DNA of 34,227 bases from Streptomyces ossamyceticus (lineage in GTDB: Bacteria; Actinomycetota; Actinomycetes; Streptomycetales; Streptomycetaceae), in the NCBI RefSeq assembly GCF_001418475.1, contig NZ_LIQX01000005.1, forward strand, positions 1 to 34,227, written 5' to 3'. The notes under the pieces are model-generated. The model was not told where the DNA came from. It ran no database searches and was given only the letters and a program-made list of their open reading frames with translations. The stretch's first letter is position 1, and each line of letters opens with the position of its first letter. This document shows, one piece after another, positions 14,698 through 21,369 of the stretch. The position numbers and the translations under genes were made by a program.

Positions 14698-15921
14698 TCA
14701 CCAGACGAGTTCGAGGGTCTCCGGGGAGCGGTGGATCAGGGTCGGCCGCATGACGATCCGCTGGTCGTCCGCGAGGCGCAGCCCTGGCATGCGGCGGGTC
14801 AGGAGCTCCAGGGTGATGCGGAGTTGTTCGCGGGCGAGGGTGGAGCCGGGGCAGGCGTGGACGCCGAGGCCGAAGGAGAGGTGGCGGGCGGCGGCGGTGC
14901 GGGTGATGTCGAAGTCGTCGGGGCCCGGGTGGCGGGAGCCGTCGTGGTTGGCGCCGCCGAAGGCGAGGAACACCGGTGACCCGGCCGGCAGTTCGGTGCC
15001 CGCGAGGGTGACCGCTCGGGTGGTGACCCGGCGGAAGCCCTGGAGGGCCGTGTCGTACCGGGCGGCCTCCTCGATGGCGGCCGGGATGCGGTCGGGGTGG
15101 GCGCACAGCAGCTCCCACTGGCGCGGGTGGCTCAGGAGGTGCAGGAGGGCCGTGCCGATGAGAGCCGTGGTCGTCAGATGCCCGGCGATGAGCAGGTTCT
15201 GAAGATGGGCGACCAGCTCATGGCGTTGGTCGAGCGTCAGCTCCCCCTCGCCCGGCCCGGCGACGGAGGTGATGAGGTCGGTGACCAGGTCCTCGCGGGG
15301 GTCGGCGCGGCGGGCGCGGACGAACGCGTCGACGCGGTGGGACATCGCCACCACGTCCTCGGCGGCGGCGATCTGCTCGGCCTCCGTCAGGGGCCGGAAG
15401 AGGAGTTCTTCGAGCCGGTGACCGCCGTGCACCAGGGCCGGTACGTCCGCCGGGTCGAATCCGACGAGGCGTCCGATGACGTCGCCGGGCAGCCTCCCGG
15501 CGTAGGCGGCCATCAGCTCGACCCGGCCGTCCTTCTCGAAGCCGTCGAGGAGCGCGGCGGCCCGCTCGGCGGCGTACGGGAGGACGGCGCCGACCCGCGC
15601 GGGCGACAGGCCGCGCACGAGGGGCGCCCGCAGTGCCTGGTGCGGGGCCCCGTCGGCGGTCACCACGACCGGCCGGCCGCCGAAGCCGCCGGCCAGCACG
15701 GCCAGGGCGGCGGGCGCGGGCATCACGTCGGGGCGCAGCGCGTTGGCCGACGAGAAGTCCTCCGGCCGCCGCAGCACCTCCCGCACGTCCGCGTCCCGGA
15801 CCACCAGCCACGAGTCCAGCTCCGGCACATAGGTGAGCCCCTCCGCCGCCCGCGCCCGCGCGTAGTGCGGATACGGATCCCGCTGCAACTCGTCGAGCCT
15901 GGCGTGCAGTTCACGGTCCAC
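14698..15921 (-). CDS. cytochrome P450
   Basis: Soluble bacterial P450 of 407 aa, a heme monooxygenase. The heme loop FGLGVHACPG holds the thiolate ligand at about Cys357; the K-helix ExxR is in IEEAARYD; FDITR precedes the heme loop as usual. In the I-helix the oxygen-activation motif reads AGHLTT (about 246-251), where most P450s have Asp or Glu in place of Leu. GTG start with GAAGGTG 9 nt upstream. It has no ferredoxin partner next to it and is divergent from a small SRPBCC protein. Substrate unknown; not part of a recognisable natural-product cluster. Confidence 0.93.
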   Translation of the reverse strand: MDRELHARLDELQRDPYPHYARARAAEGLTYVPELDSWLVVRDADVREVLRRPEDFSSANALRPDVMPAPAALAVLAGGFGGRPVVVTADGAPHQALRAPLVRGLSPARVGAVLPYAAERAAALLDGFEKDGRVELMAAYAGRLPGDVIGRLVGFDPADVPALVHGGHRLEELLFRPLTEAEQIAAAEDVVAMSHRVDAFVRARRADPREDLVTDLITSVAGPGEGELTLDQRHELVAHLQNLLIAGHLTTTALIGTALLHLLSHPRQWELLCAHPDRIPAAIEEAARYDTALQGFRRVTTRAVTLAGTELPAGSPVFLAFGGANHDGSRHPGPDDFDITRTAAARHLSFGLGVHACPGSTLAREQLRITLELLTRRMPGLRLADDQRIVMRPTLIHRSPETLELVW

Positions 15922-16024
15922 GGGGATGCACCTTCCGGCCGGGGCGGGACGTGCGGACGGGGCTCATGCTGCCGTACGCGGGGTGGCAGCGGTAGACGGT
16001 GGGGCGACCGGAGCCGCCGGCTGG

Positions 16025-16034
16025 TGAACGTTCA
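16025..16034. promoter_or_regulatory. palindrome TGAACGTTCA between P450 and SRPBCC genes
   Basis: A perfect 10-bp palindrome in the 231-bp divergent gap. The size and place suit a repressor half-site pair, but no regulator gene is adjacent. The rest of the gap holds a degenerate copy of the GGGGAACTGCG repeat (16068-16084) and the SRPBCC promoter. Confidence 0.35.
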
Positions 16035-16139
16035 GGGCCGTCTTTCGGCGGTCAGAAACGGGCCGCACGCGGGGGAACTGCGGGTCGAGGGCCGCAGGTA
16101 GTGGGCCGGCCGCGCCCGCCGTGTCCCCGATTGTTCACC

Positions 16140-16145
16140 TACGAT
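16140..16145 (+). promoter_or_regulatory. -10 box TACGAT for a leaderless SRPBCC transcript
   Basis: TACGAT matches TAnnnT and ends 7 nt before GTG 16153, which lacks a Shine-Dalgarno. No -35 is evident. Confidence 0.4.
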
Positions 16146-16152
16146 CTGCTTC

Positions 16153-16641
16153 GTGGTCCTCTTCTCCCTCGAACGCCTCTCCCACCTCCCCGTCGACGTG
16201 GCCTGGCAGCGGCTCACCGACTGGCGTCGCCACGCCGACGTCGTCCCCCTGACCCGGGTCACCGTCCGCACGCCTCCCCCGACCGCCGAGGGCACGGTCT
16301 TCGTCGCCCGCAGCGGTGTCGGACCCCTCGCCTTCGACGATCCGATGGAGGTGGTGGTGTGGCAGCCGCCGGAGGGCGGAGGGGTGGGGCGGTGTCGGCT
16401 CGTCAAGCACGGGTCCCTGGTCAAGGGGTGGGCCGAGATCGAGGTCCGTCCCCACGGCGACGGGGCGGGAGCCGGACCCGACTCCCCGCCCACCCCCGCC
16501 GCTTCGCGTGTCCTGTGGCGCGAGGAACTGCGCGTCCACCGGCTGCCGGGCTTCTGCGACCGGCCCCTCGGGTGGCTGTCCCGGCGGATGTTCGGGCGCG
16601 CGATGGACGGGTTGTTGAGGCAGACGCCCTCCGGGCGCTGA
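16153..16641 (+). CDS. SRPBCC family protein
   Basis: Protein of 162 aa with the START-like SRPBCC pattern: LERLSHLPVDVAWQRLTDWRRHADVVPLTRVTV at the start, a central beta-sheet (EGTVFVARSGVGPLAFDDPMEVVVWQPP) and a C-terminal helix (LGWLSRRMFGRAMDGLL) that would close a hydrophobic pocket. Such proteins bind or process small hydrophobic ligands; the ligand here is unknown. GTG start, probably leaderless. Divergent from the cytochrome P450, which may or may not be functionally linked. Confidence 0.8.
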   Translation: MVLFSLERLSHLPVDVAWQRLTDWRRHADVVPLTRVTVRTPPPTAEGTVFVARSGVGPLAFDDPMEVVVWQPPEGGGVGRCRLVKHGSLVKGWAEIEVRPHGDGAGAGPDSPPTPAASRVLWREELRVHRLPGFCDRPLGWLSRRMFGRAMDGLLRQTPSGR

Positions 16642-16650
16642 GCACCTCCA

Positions 16651-16676
16651 TGGGTCGGTACTCGACCGCGCACCCA
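16651..16676. terminator. hairpin between convergent SRPBCC and DinB-like genes
   Basis: TGGGT and ACCCA enclose CGGT-ACTCG-ACCG, giving a two-part stem with a 3-nt bulge in the 70-bp convergent gap. It could end transcription from either side. Confidence 0.45.
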
Positions 16677-16711
16677 GTTGCCGGGGGCGTCCTACCTCTC
16701 CGCGAGCAGGG

Positions 16712-17317
16712 TCACGAGGCGCTCCAGTGGGGGTCGCGGCCCAGGTAGCGCAGGAGGGTCTTCACGTCGTCGTCGCCGTCGTCGGGGGTCAGGGTTGCGG
16801 CGTACGCGCCGTAGGGGCGGAGTGGCTCGACGATCTCCTGGGCGATCTTGAGGAGGGGGCGGGCCAGCTCGGGGGTGAGCGGCGAGGGTCCGCCCGTCGC
16901 CCGGGTGATGTCCCAGGCGTGGACCGCCGCGTCCAGGCCGCACGCCGCCGAGCCGGACCACGGGGACAACGTGTGCGGCGGTACCGGCACGGGCACCTCG
17001 GCGGCGTCCCGGTCGACCCCCGACCACGCCTTCGCCGCGCGGGCCAGGGCGTCCTCCAGGAGCGCCGCCGGGTCCGCCCCCTCCAGGTCGCCCGACGGGG
17101 CGAACGGGTTGAAGTCGGGGCCGGGTTCGCCGGTCAGCGCGGCGGCGTAGCCGATCTGGTCGCCGACGGCGTGCTGGAAGACGTGGGTGACGGTCCAGCC
17201 CGCGCAGGGTGTCGGCAGGTGCCAGCCGTCGGCGGGGACGGCGCGGACCGCCGTGCGCAGGGCCTCGTGGGAGGCGTCCAGGACGTCCCAGCCGCTGGAG
17301 GTCATGTCGTCGCTCAT
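16712..17317 (-). CDS. TIGR03086-type DinB/maleylpyruvate-isomerase-like protein
   Basis: Protein of 201 aa of the mycothiol-dependent/DinB-like four-helix superfamily. It opens with a helix ending LPTPCAGWTVTHVFQHAVGDQIGYAAALTG, where the PTPCxxWTVxxVxxH segment carries the first metal-ligand histidine, and later has AACGLDAAVHAWDITRATG with the second. These motifs are standard for TIGR03086 proteins, whose substrates are mostly unknown. I start at ATG 17317, with GGGGA 7 nt upstream; the open frame continues left only as a shadow. The next gene upstream on this strand is 143 bp away. Confidence 0.85.
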   Translation of the reverse strand: MSDDMTSSGWDVLDASHEALRTAVRAVPADGWHLPTPCAGWTVTHVFQHAVGDQIGYAAALTGEPGPDFNPFAPSGDLEGADPAALLEDALARAAKAWSGVDRDAAEVPVPVPPHTLSPWSGSAACGLDAAVHAWDITRATGGPSPLTPELARPLLKIAQEIVEPLRPYGAYAATLTPDDGDDDVKTLLRYLGRDPHWSAS

Positions 17318-17460
17318 CGAAAGGTCCCCGTTCGTGATGCCGGTGTCGTCGTCGTGATCAATGGTGCTGTCTCGCGTCCACTCTCGGCCCGTGCCGACCG
17401 GGGAGGCAGTGCCCTCCGCGACGGCAGGACTGCCGGTACCAGGCCGGCGCCGGTCGCGCG

Positions 17461-18228
17461 TCAGGGCTTGCCGGGGTTCGGGTCCGGGGCGCTGTCGCGG
17501 GGGGTGGCGAGACCGTCCCGGCGGTCGCGGTCGCCGTCGCCGGTGGTGCTGAGGAGGGTGTCGCAGATCTCGCGGAGCTTGTCGGTGGCCTGCTTGGAGA
17601 ACAGGCCGCAGAGGCCGGCTATGCCGGAGAAGCCGTACGGGTTGGTGGCGCCGGCGCCGGAGCTGCCGGCGAAGAGGCCGCCGCGCAGCAGCAGGTAGAC
17701 GAGGAGCGCGAGGGCCACGCCGATGCCGGCGCGCAGCAGGTACCACCAGAGCCAGCTCGCGTAGAGCCGTCGGTTGCCGACGTAGGTGGCGAACGAGGTG
17801 GCCGCGTGGACGAAGCTGCCGAGCGCGCTGCACACCACCACGGCCAGCAGCATCGCCGTGTCCGCGGTCAGCGCCCAGTCGCCGAAGCCGAACGGCGACC
17901 AGCGGGCGGTGGCCGCGGGGTCCGCCCCCGGCTCGATCGTCGCCAGGATCACCGGCCACAGGGTCACGAGGGCGCCGCAGACGAGGACCACGTCGACGAG
18001 GAGGAAGAGGCCGAGCAGGGTGGTCGCGGGAGTCGACAGCCGACGCTCGTCACGGGTGCCGTCGGGTGCGCCGCCGGCCTCGCCGTCGACCGGGCCCGAG
18101 CCCGTGCCGCCGTCGCCGCTGTCCAGGCCGGTGGCGCCGTCAGGGCCCTCGTCCATGCCCTCGCCCGCGCCGTGCCCCACGCTCACCGTACTCAACTGTC
18201 CGCCCCCGTCGTGCTGTTGCCGTGTCAC
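17461..18228 (-). CDS. hypothetical membrane protein
   Basis: Protein of 255 aa I do not recognise. The first 65 residues are Gly/Asp-rich and probably disordered (GATGLDSGDGGTGSGPVDGE). Then come about four hydrophobic segments: LLGLFLLVDVVLVCGALVTLW, TAMLLAVVVCSALGSFVHA, AGIGVALALLVYLLLRGGLF, and a weaker YGFSGIAGLCGLFS. The tail is charged (DGDRDRRDGLATPRDS). Start GTG 18228 lacks a clear ribosome site; a GTG 14 codons later is an alternative. The upstream 61 bp hold a CCGCCCGGGCGG palindrome (18244-18255) flanked by TTGACC repeats. Confidence 0.72.
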   Translation of the reverse strand: MTRQQHDGGGQLSTVSVGHGAGEGMDEGPDGATGLDSGDGGTGSGPVDGEAGGAPDGTRDERRLSTPATTLLGLFLLVDVVLVCGALVTLWPVILATIEPGADPAATARWSPFGFGDWALTADTAMLLAVVVCSALGSFVHAATSFATYVGNRRLYASWLWWYLLRAGIGVALALLVYLLLRGGLFAGSSGAGATNPYGFSGIAGLCGLFSKQATDKLREICDTLLSTTGDGDRDRRDGLATPRDSAPDPNPGKP

Positions 18229-18289
18229 CGACGGTCAACCCTGCCGCCCGGGCGGTCAAGTCACAAGTCGGGCGAAGCCTGAAGGGGGG

Positions 18290-19447
18290 TCAGGACACCC
18301 TCAGGCTCGGCACGTCCGCCGGGTTCGACGACGGGCCGTCGTGGTGGATCGGCGCGTGCGCGCCCGTCAGGGGGACCCCGGCGCCGCCGCGGCGGTGGGC
18401 GACGATCTCGGAGGCGATGGACAGGGCCGTCTCCTCGGGGGTGCGGGCGCCGAGGTCGAGGCCGATGGGTGAGCGGAGGCGGGCCAGTTCCAGGTCGGTG
18501 ACGCCCTCCTGGCGGAGGCGTCGCTCGCGGTCGAGGTGGGTGCGGCGGGAGCCCATCGCGCCGACGTAGGCGACGGGGAGGCGCAGGGCGAGGCGCAGCA
18601 GCGGGACGTCGAACTTGGCGTCGTGGGTGAGGACGCACAGGACGGTCCGGGCGTCGACGTCCGTGCGCTCCAGGTACCGGTGCGGCCACTCGACGACGAT
18701 CTCGTCCGCCTCCGGGAAGCGGGTGCGGGTGGCGAAGACGGGGCGGGCGTCGCAGACGGTCACGTGGTAACCGAGGAACGTGCCGATCCGGACGAGCGCG
18801 GACGCGAAGTCGATGGCGCCGAAGACGATCATCCGGGGTGGTGGCACGGAGGACTCCACCAGAACCGTGAGCGGCGCTCCGCAACGTGAGCCCTGCTCTC
18901 CGATCTCCAGGGTGCCGGTGCGGCCGGCGTCCAGGAGGGCGCGGGCCTCGGCAGCGACCGTGTGGTCCAGTTCGGGGTGGGCGCGGAAGCCGCCGTCGTA
19001 CGAGCCGTCCGGGCGGACCAGCAGGGCCCGGCCGCGCAGTTCCGCCGGGCCGGAGACGATCCGGGCCAGTGCCGCCGCCTCCCCGCCCGCCGCCGAGGCG
19101 AGCGCGGCGGCGACCACCGGGCGGACGGGGTCGCCCGTCCGCACCGGGGTCACGAGGATGTCGATGACCCCGCCGCAGGTCAGGCCGACGGCGAAGGCGT
19201 CCTCGTCGCTGTAGCCGAAGCGTTCGAGGACCGGTTCGCCGTCCTCCAGCGCCTGTCGGCACAGCTCGTAGACGGCGCCCTCCACGCAGCCGCCGGAGAC
19301 CGAGCCGATGGCCGTGCCGTCGGCGTCCACCGCGAGGGCGGCGCCGGGCTGCCGAGGGGCGCTGCCACCGACGGCCACCACGGTGGCCACGGCGAAGTCG
19401 CGCCCCTGCCCGACCCACCGGTGCAGCTCGTCGGCGATGTCCAGCAT
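18290..19447 (-). CDS. xdhC: XdhC/CoxI family molybdenum-hydroxylase maturation factor
   Basis: Accessory protein that binds the molybdenum cofactor, promotes its sulfuration and delivers it to xanthine dehydrogenase; it is not part of the mature enzyme. 385 aa. The N-terminal XdhC_CoxI domain has VVAVGGSAPRQPGAALAVDADG and GSVSGGCVEGAV, and a Cys in GLTCGGVIDILV; the C-terminal Rossmann domain begins IVFGAIDFASALVRIGTFLG and continues VTVCDARPVF. AGGAG precedes ATG 19447. It lies on the same strand as the purine permease and the dehydrogenase subunits, so it is part of the purine-catabolism block even though the permease separates it from the structural genes. Confidence 0.93.
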   Translation of the reverse strand: MLDIADELHRWVGQGRDFAVATVVAVGGSAPRQPGAALAVDADGTAIGSVSGGCVEGAVYELCRQALEDGEPVLERFGYSDEDAFAVGLTCGGVIDILVTPVRTGDPVRPVVAAALASAAGGEAAALARIVSGPAELRGRALLVRPDGSYDGGFRAHPELDHTVAAEARALLDAGRTGTLEIGEQGSRCGAPLTVLVESSVPPPRMIVFGAIDFASALVRIGTFLGYHVTVCDARPVFATRTRFPEADEIVVEWPHRYLERTDVDARTVLCVLTHDAKFDVPLLRLALRLPVAYVGAMGSRRTHLDRERRLRQEGVTDLELARLRSPIGLDLGARTPEETALSIASEIVAHRRGGAGVPLTGAHAPIHHDGPSSNPADVPSLRVS

Positions 19448-19536
19448 CTCTCGGTCTCCTCACGTACGACGGTTGCGCGGACGGTACCGGACGGCGGACC
19501 CGGACCTCGCCCGGCCGGTTCGCGCCCGGCGGGGGC

Positions 19537-21000
19537 TCAGTGCACGCCCAGCCAGCTCTCGATCGGGTCGAGCGCGAAGAAGACGACGAACACCGCCGTC
19601 AGGCCCCACATGAACGGGCCGATCTCCCGCGCCCGGCCCTGGGCGAGCTTGATGGCGACGTACGAGACGACTCCGGCCGCGACGCCCGCGGTGATGGAGT
19701 ACGTGAACGGCATGATCACGACGGTCAGGAAGACGGGGACCGCGGTGGCGCGGTCGGCCCAGTCGACGTGCCGGGCGTTGGTCATCATCATCGCGCCGAT
19801 GACCACCAGGGCGGCTGCCGCGACCTCGCCGGGGACGATCGCCGTCAGCGGGGTGAAGAACAGGCAGGCGGCGAAGAGCAGTCCGGTGACGACGGAGGAC
19901 AGGCCCGTACGGGCGCCCTCGCCGACGCCGGTCGCCGACTCGACGAACACCGTCTGGCCGGAGCCGCCGGCCACACCGCCGATCGCGCCGCCCGCGCCGT
20001 CGATGAACAGCGCCTTGGACAGGCCGGGCATCCGCCCCCTGTCGTCGGCGAGGCCCGCCTCCGTGCCCACGCCGATGATGGTGGCCATCGCGTCGAAGAA
20101 CCCGGCGAGGACGAGGGTGAAGACGATCATGCCGACCGTCATCGCGCCGACGTCGCGCCAGCCGCCGAACTCGACGTGCCCGAACAGCGAGAAGTCCGGC
20201 ATCGACACCGCACTGCCGTGCAACTCCGGTGCGCCGCCCGCCCATTGCTTCGGGTCGATGACGTCGAGGGCGTTGAGGGTGACGGCGAGGACGGTGCCGC
20301 CGACGATGCCGAGCAGGATCGCGCCGGGGACACCGCGGGCCTGGAGCATGAAGATCGCGAGGAGGGTGGCCGCGAAGAGCAGGACGGGCCAGCCGGCGAG
20401 TTCGCCGGCGGGGCCGAGGGTGACCGGGGTCGCCTTGCCCTGGTGCACGAAGCCGGCCTTGTAGAAGCCGATCAGGGCGACGAACAGCCCGATGCCCATG
20501 GTGATCGCGTGCTTCAGGGCCAGCGGGATCGCGTTCATGATCATCTCACGGAGGCCGGTGACGACCAGCAGCATGATGATCACGCCGTACATCACACACA
20601 TGCCCATCGCCTGCGGCCAGGTCACCTGGGGGGCGACCTGCGAGGCGATGACGCCGGAGACGGACAGGCCCGCGGCGAGGGCGAGCGGCACCCTGCCGAC
20701 GAAGCCCATGAGGAGGGTGCTGACGGCAGCCGCGAGGGCGGTCGCCGTGATCAGGGCCTTCTGGCCGAGGGTGGCGCCCGCGGCGTCCGGGCCGGACAGG
20801 ATGAGCGGGTTGAGCAGGAGGATGTACGCCATCGCCATGAAGGTGGTGACGCCGCCGCGGACCTCACGGGCCGCGGAGGACCCTCGGGCGGTGATGTGGA
20901 AGTACCGGTCGAGTGAGGACCTGCCGGCGGGGACGCGGGATTCCGCGGCCGCGTCGTCCGCCGACGCGTCGGCCTTCGGCTGGAGGGACTGCTGGGTCAT
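19537..21000 (-). CDS. NCS2/AzgA family purine permease
   Basis: Proton-coupled purine base importer of the AzgA branch (adenine/guanine/hypoxanthine), 487 aa, with roughly 12-14 membrane segments. Family marks: LDRYFHITARGSSAAREVRGGVTTFMAMAYILLLNP at the start, AAGLSVSGVI, and FDAMATIIGVGTEAGLADDRGRMPG in the middle. The placement between XdhC and the xanthine dehydrogenase subunits supports import of purines for degradation. The leader holds a GC-rich hairpin (21031-21056) about 30 nt upstream of the ATG. Which purine is preferred cannot be read from the sequence. Confidence 0.92.
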   Translation of the reverse strand: MTQQSLQPKADASADDAAAESRVPAGRSSLDRYFHITARGSSAAREVRGGVTTFMAMAYILLLNPLILSGPDAAGATLGQKALITATALAAAVSTLLMGFVGRVPLALAAGLSVSGVIASQVAPQVTWPQAMGMCVMYGVIIMLLVVTGLREMIMNAIPLALKHAITMGIGLFVALIGFYKAGFVHQGKATPVTLGPAGELAGWPVLLFAATLLAIFMLQARGVPGAILLGIVGGTVLAVTLNALDVIDPKQWAGGAPELHGSAVSMPDFSLFGHVEFGGWRDVGAMTVGMIVFTLVLAGFFDAMATIIGVGTEAGLADDRGRMPGLSKALFIDGAGGAIGGVAGGSGQTVFVESATGVGEGARTGLSSVVTGLLFAACLFFTPLTAIVPGEVAAAALVVIGAMMMTNARHVDWADRATAVPVFLTVVIMPFTYSITAGVAAGVVSYVAIKLAQGRAREIGPFMWGLTAVFVVFFALDPIESWLGVH

Positions 21001-21030
21001 GTGGGCTTACTCCCAAGGTTCACAGGGGCC

Positions 21031-21056
21031 CCCGCGCTGCGCTTGGCCTGCGCGGG
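21031..21056 (-). promoter_or_regulatory. leader hairpin of the purine permease gene
   Basis: CCCGCGC and GCGCGGG pair perfectly across a 12-nt loop, 31 nt upstream of the permease ATG. It does not match any purine riboswitch I know; it may simply be a GC-rich stem. Confidence 0.35.
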
Positions 21057-21221
21057 ATTTGGGAAGGCGCCCGACCCGGGGGACGGCCCGAGACGAACGG
21101 GGTACCTGCGGTGCTGGAGCGGTGCCGGGTGGCCGTGGAGTGTGGCTGTTGCCCGGCGGGGGGTGCCGCGCGCTGGAGCTCGGTCGGTGCGGTTCGTTCG
21201 GCGACCGCGGGTGGGTGGGGG

Positions 21222-21306
21222 CTGGCCGCGCAGTTCCCCGCGCCCCTTGGCGGCTAGGGTCGCGCCCGGGGCTTTTCACGGGCGCGGGAGAACTGCGCGA
21301 GCGGCC
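21222..21306. repeat. inverted pair of a dispersed GC-rich repeat, possible terminator
   Basis: The element core GGCGCGGGGAACTGCGCG occurs at 21222-21245 in reverse orientation and at 21280-21306 in forward orientation (with one small insertion). Together they form a long hairpin with a 34-nt loop, about 65 nt past the stop of the molybdenum subunit gene, so it could end the xdh transcript. The third copy is at 28369-28394. Confidence 0.7.
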
Positions 21307-21369
21307 ACACACGACCCGCAGCCGCCGACGAGACAGGAACCTCCCGAACTCATCGGCGGACCAACGGAG

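Larger units (their letters stand above)
21001..21369. other. 369-bp gap between purine permease and dehydrogenase genes
   Basis: Both flanking genes are on the minus strand. The gap holds, near the permease, a hairpin in its leader (21031-21056) and, near the dehydrogenase stop, two inverted copies of a GC-rich repeat (21222-21306) that may act as the operon terminator. I see no gene in it. Confidence 0.6.

Noticed and set aside
18962-20464. 500-codon plus-strand frame across xdhC and the purine permease
   Set aside because: Shadow of two well-supported minus-strand genes; product is Thr/Pro/Ala-rich without domain signs.
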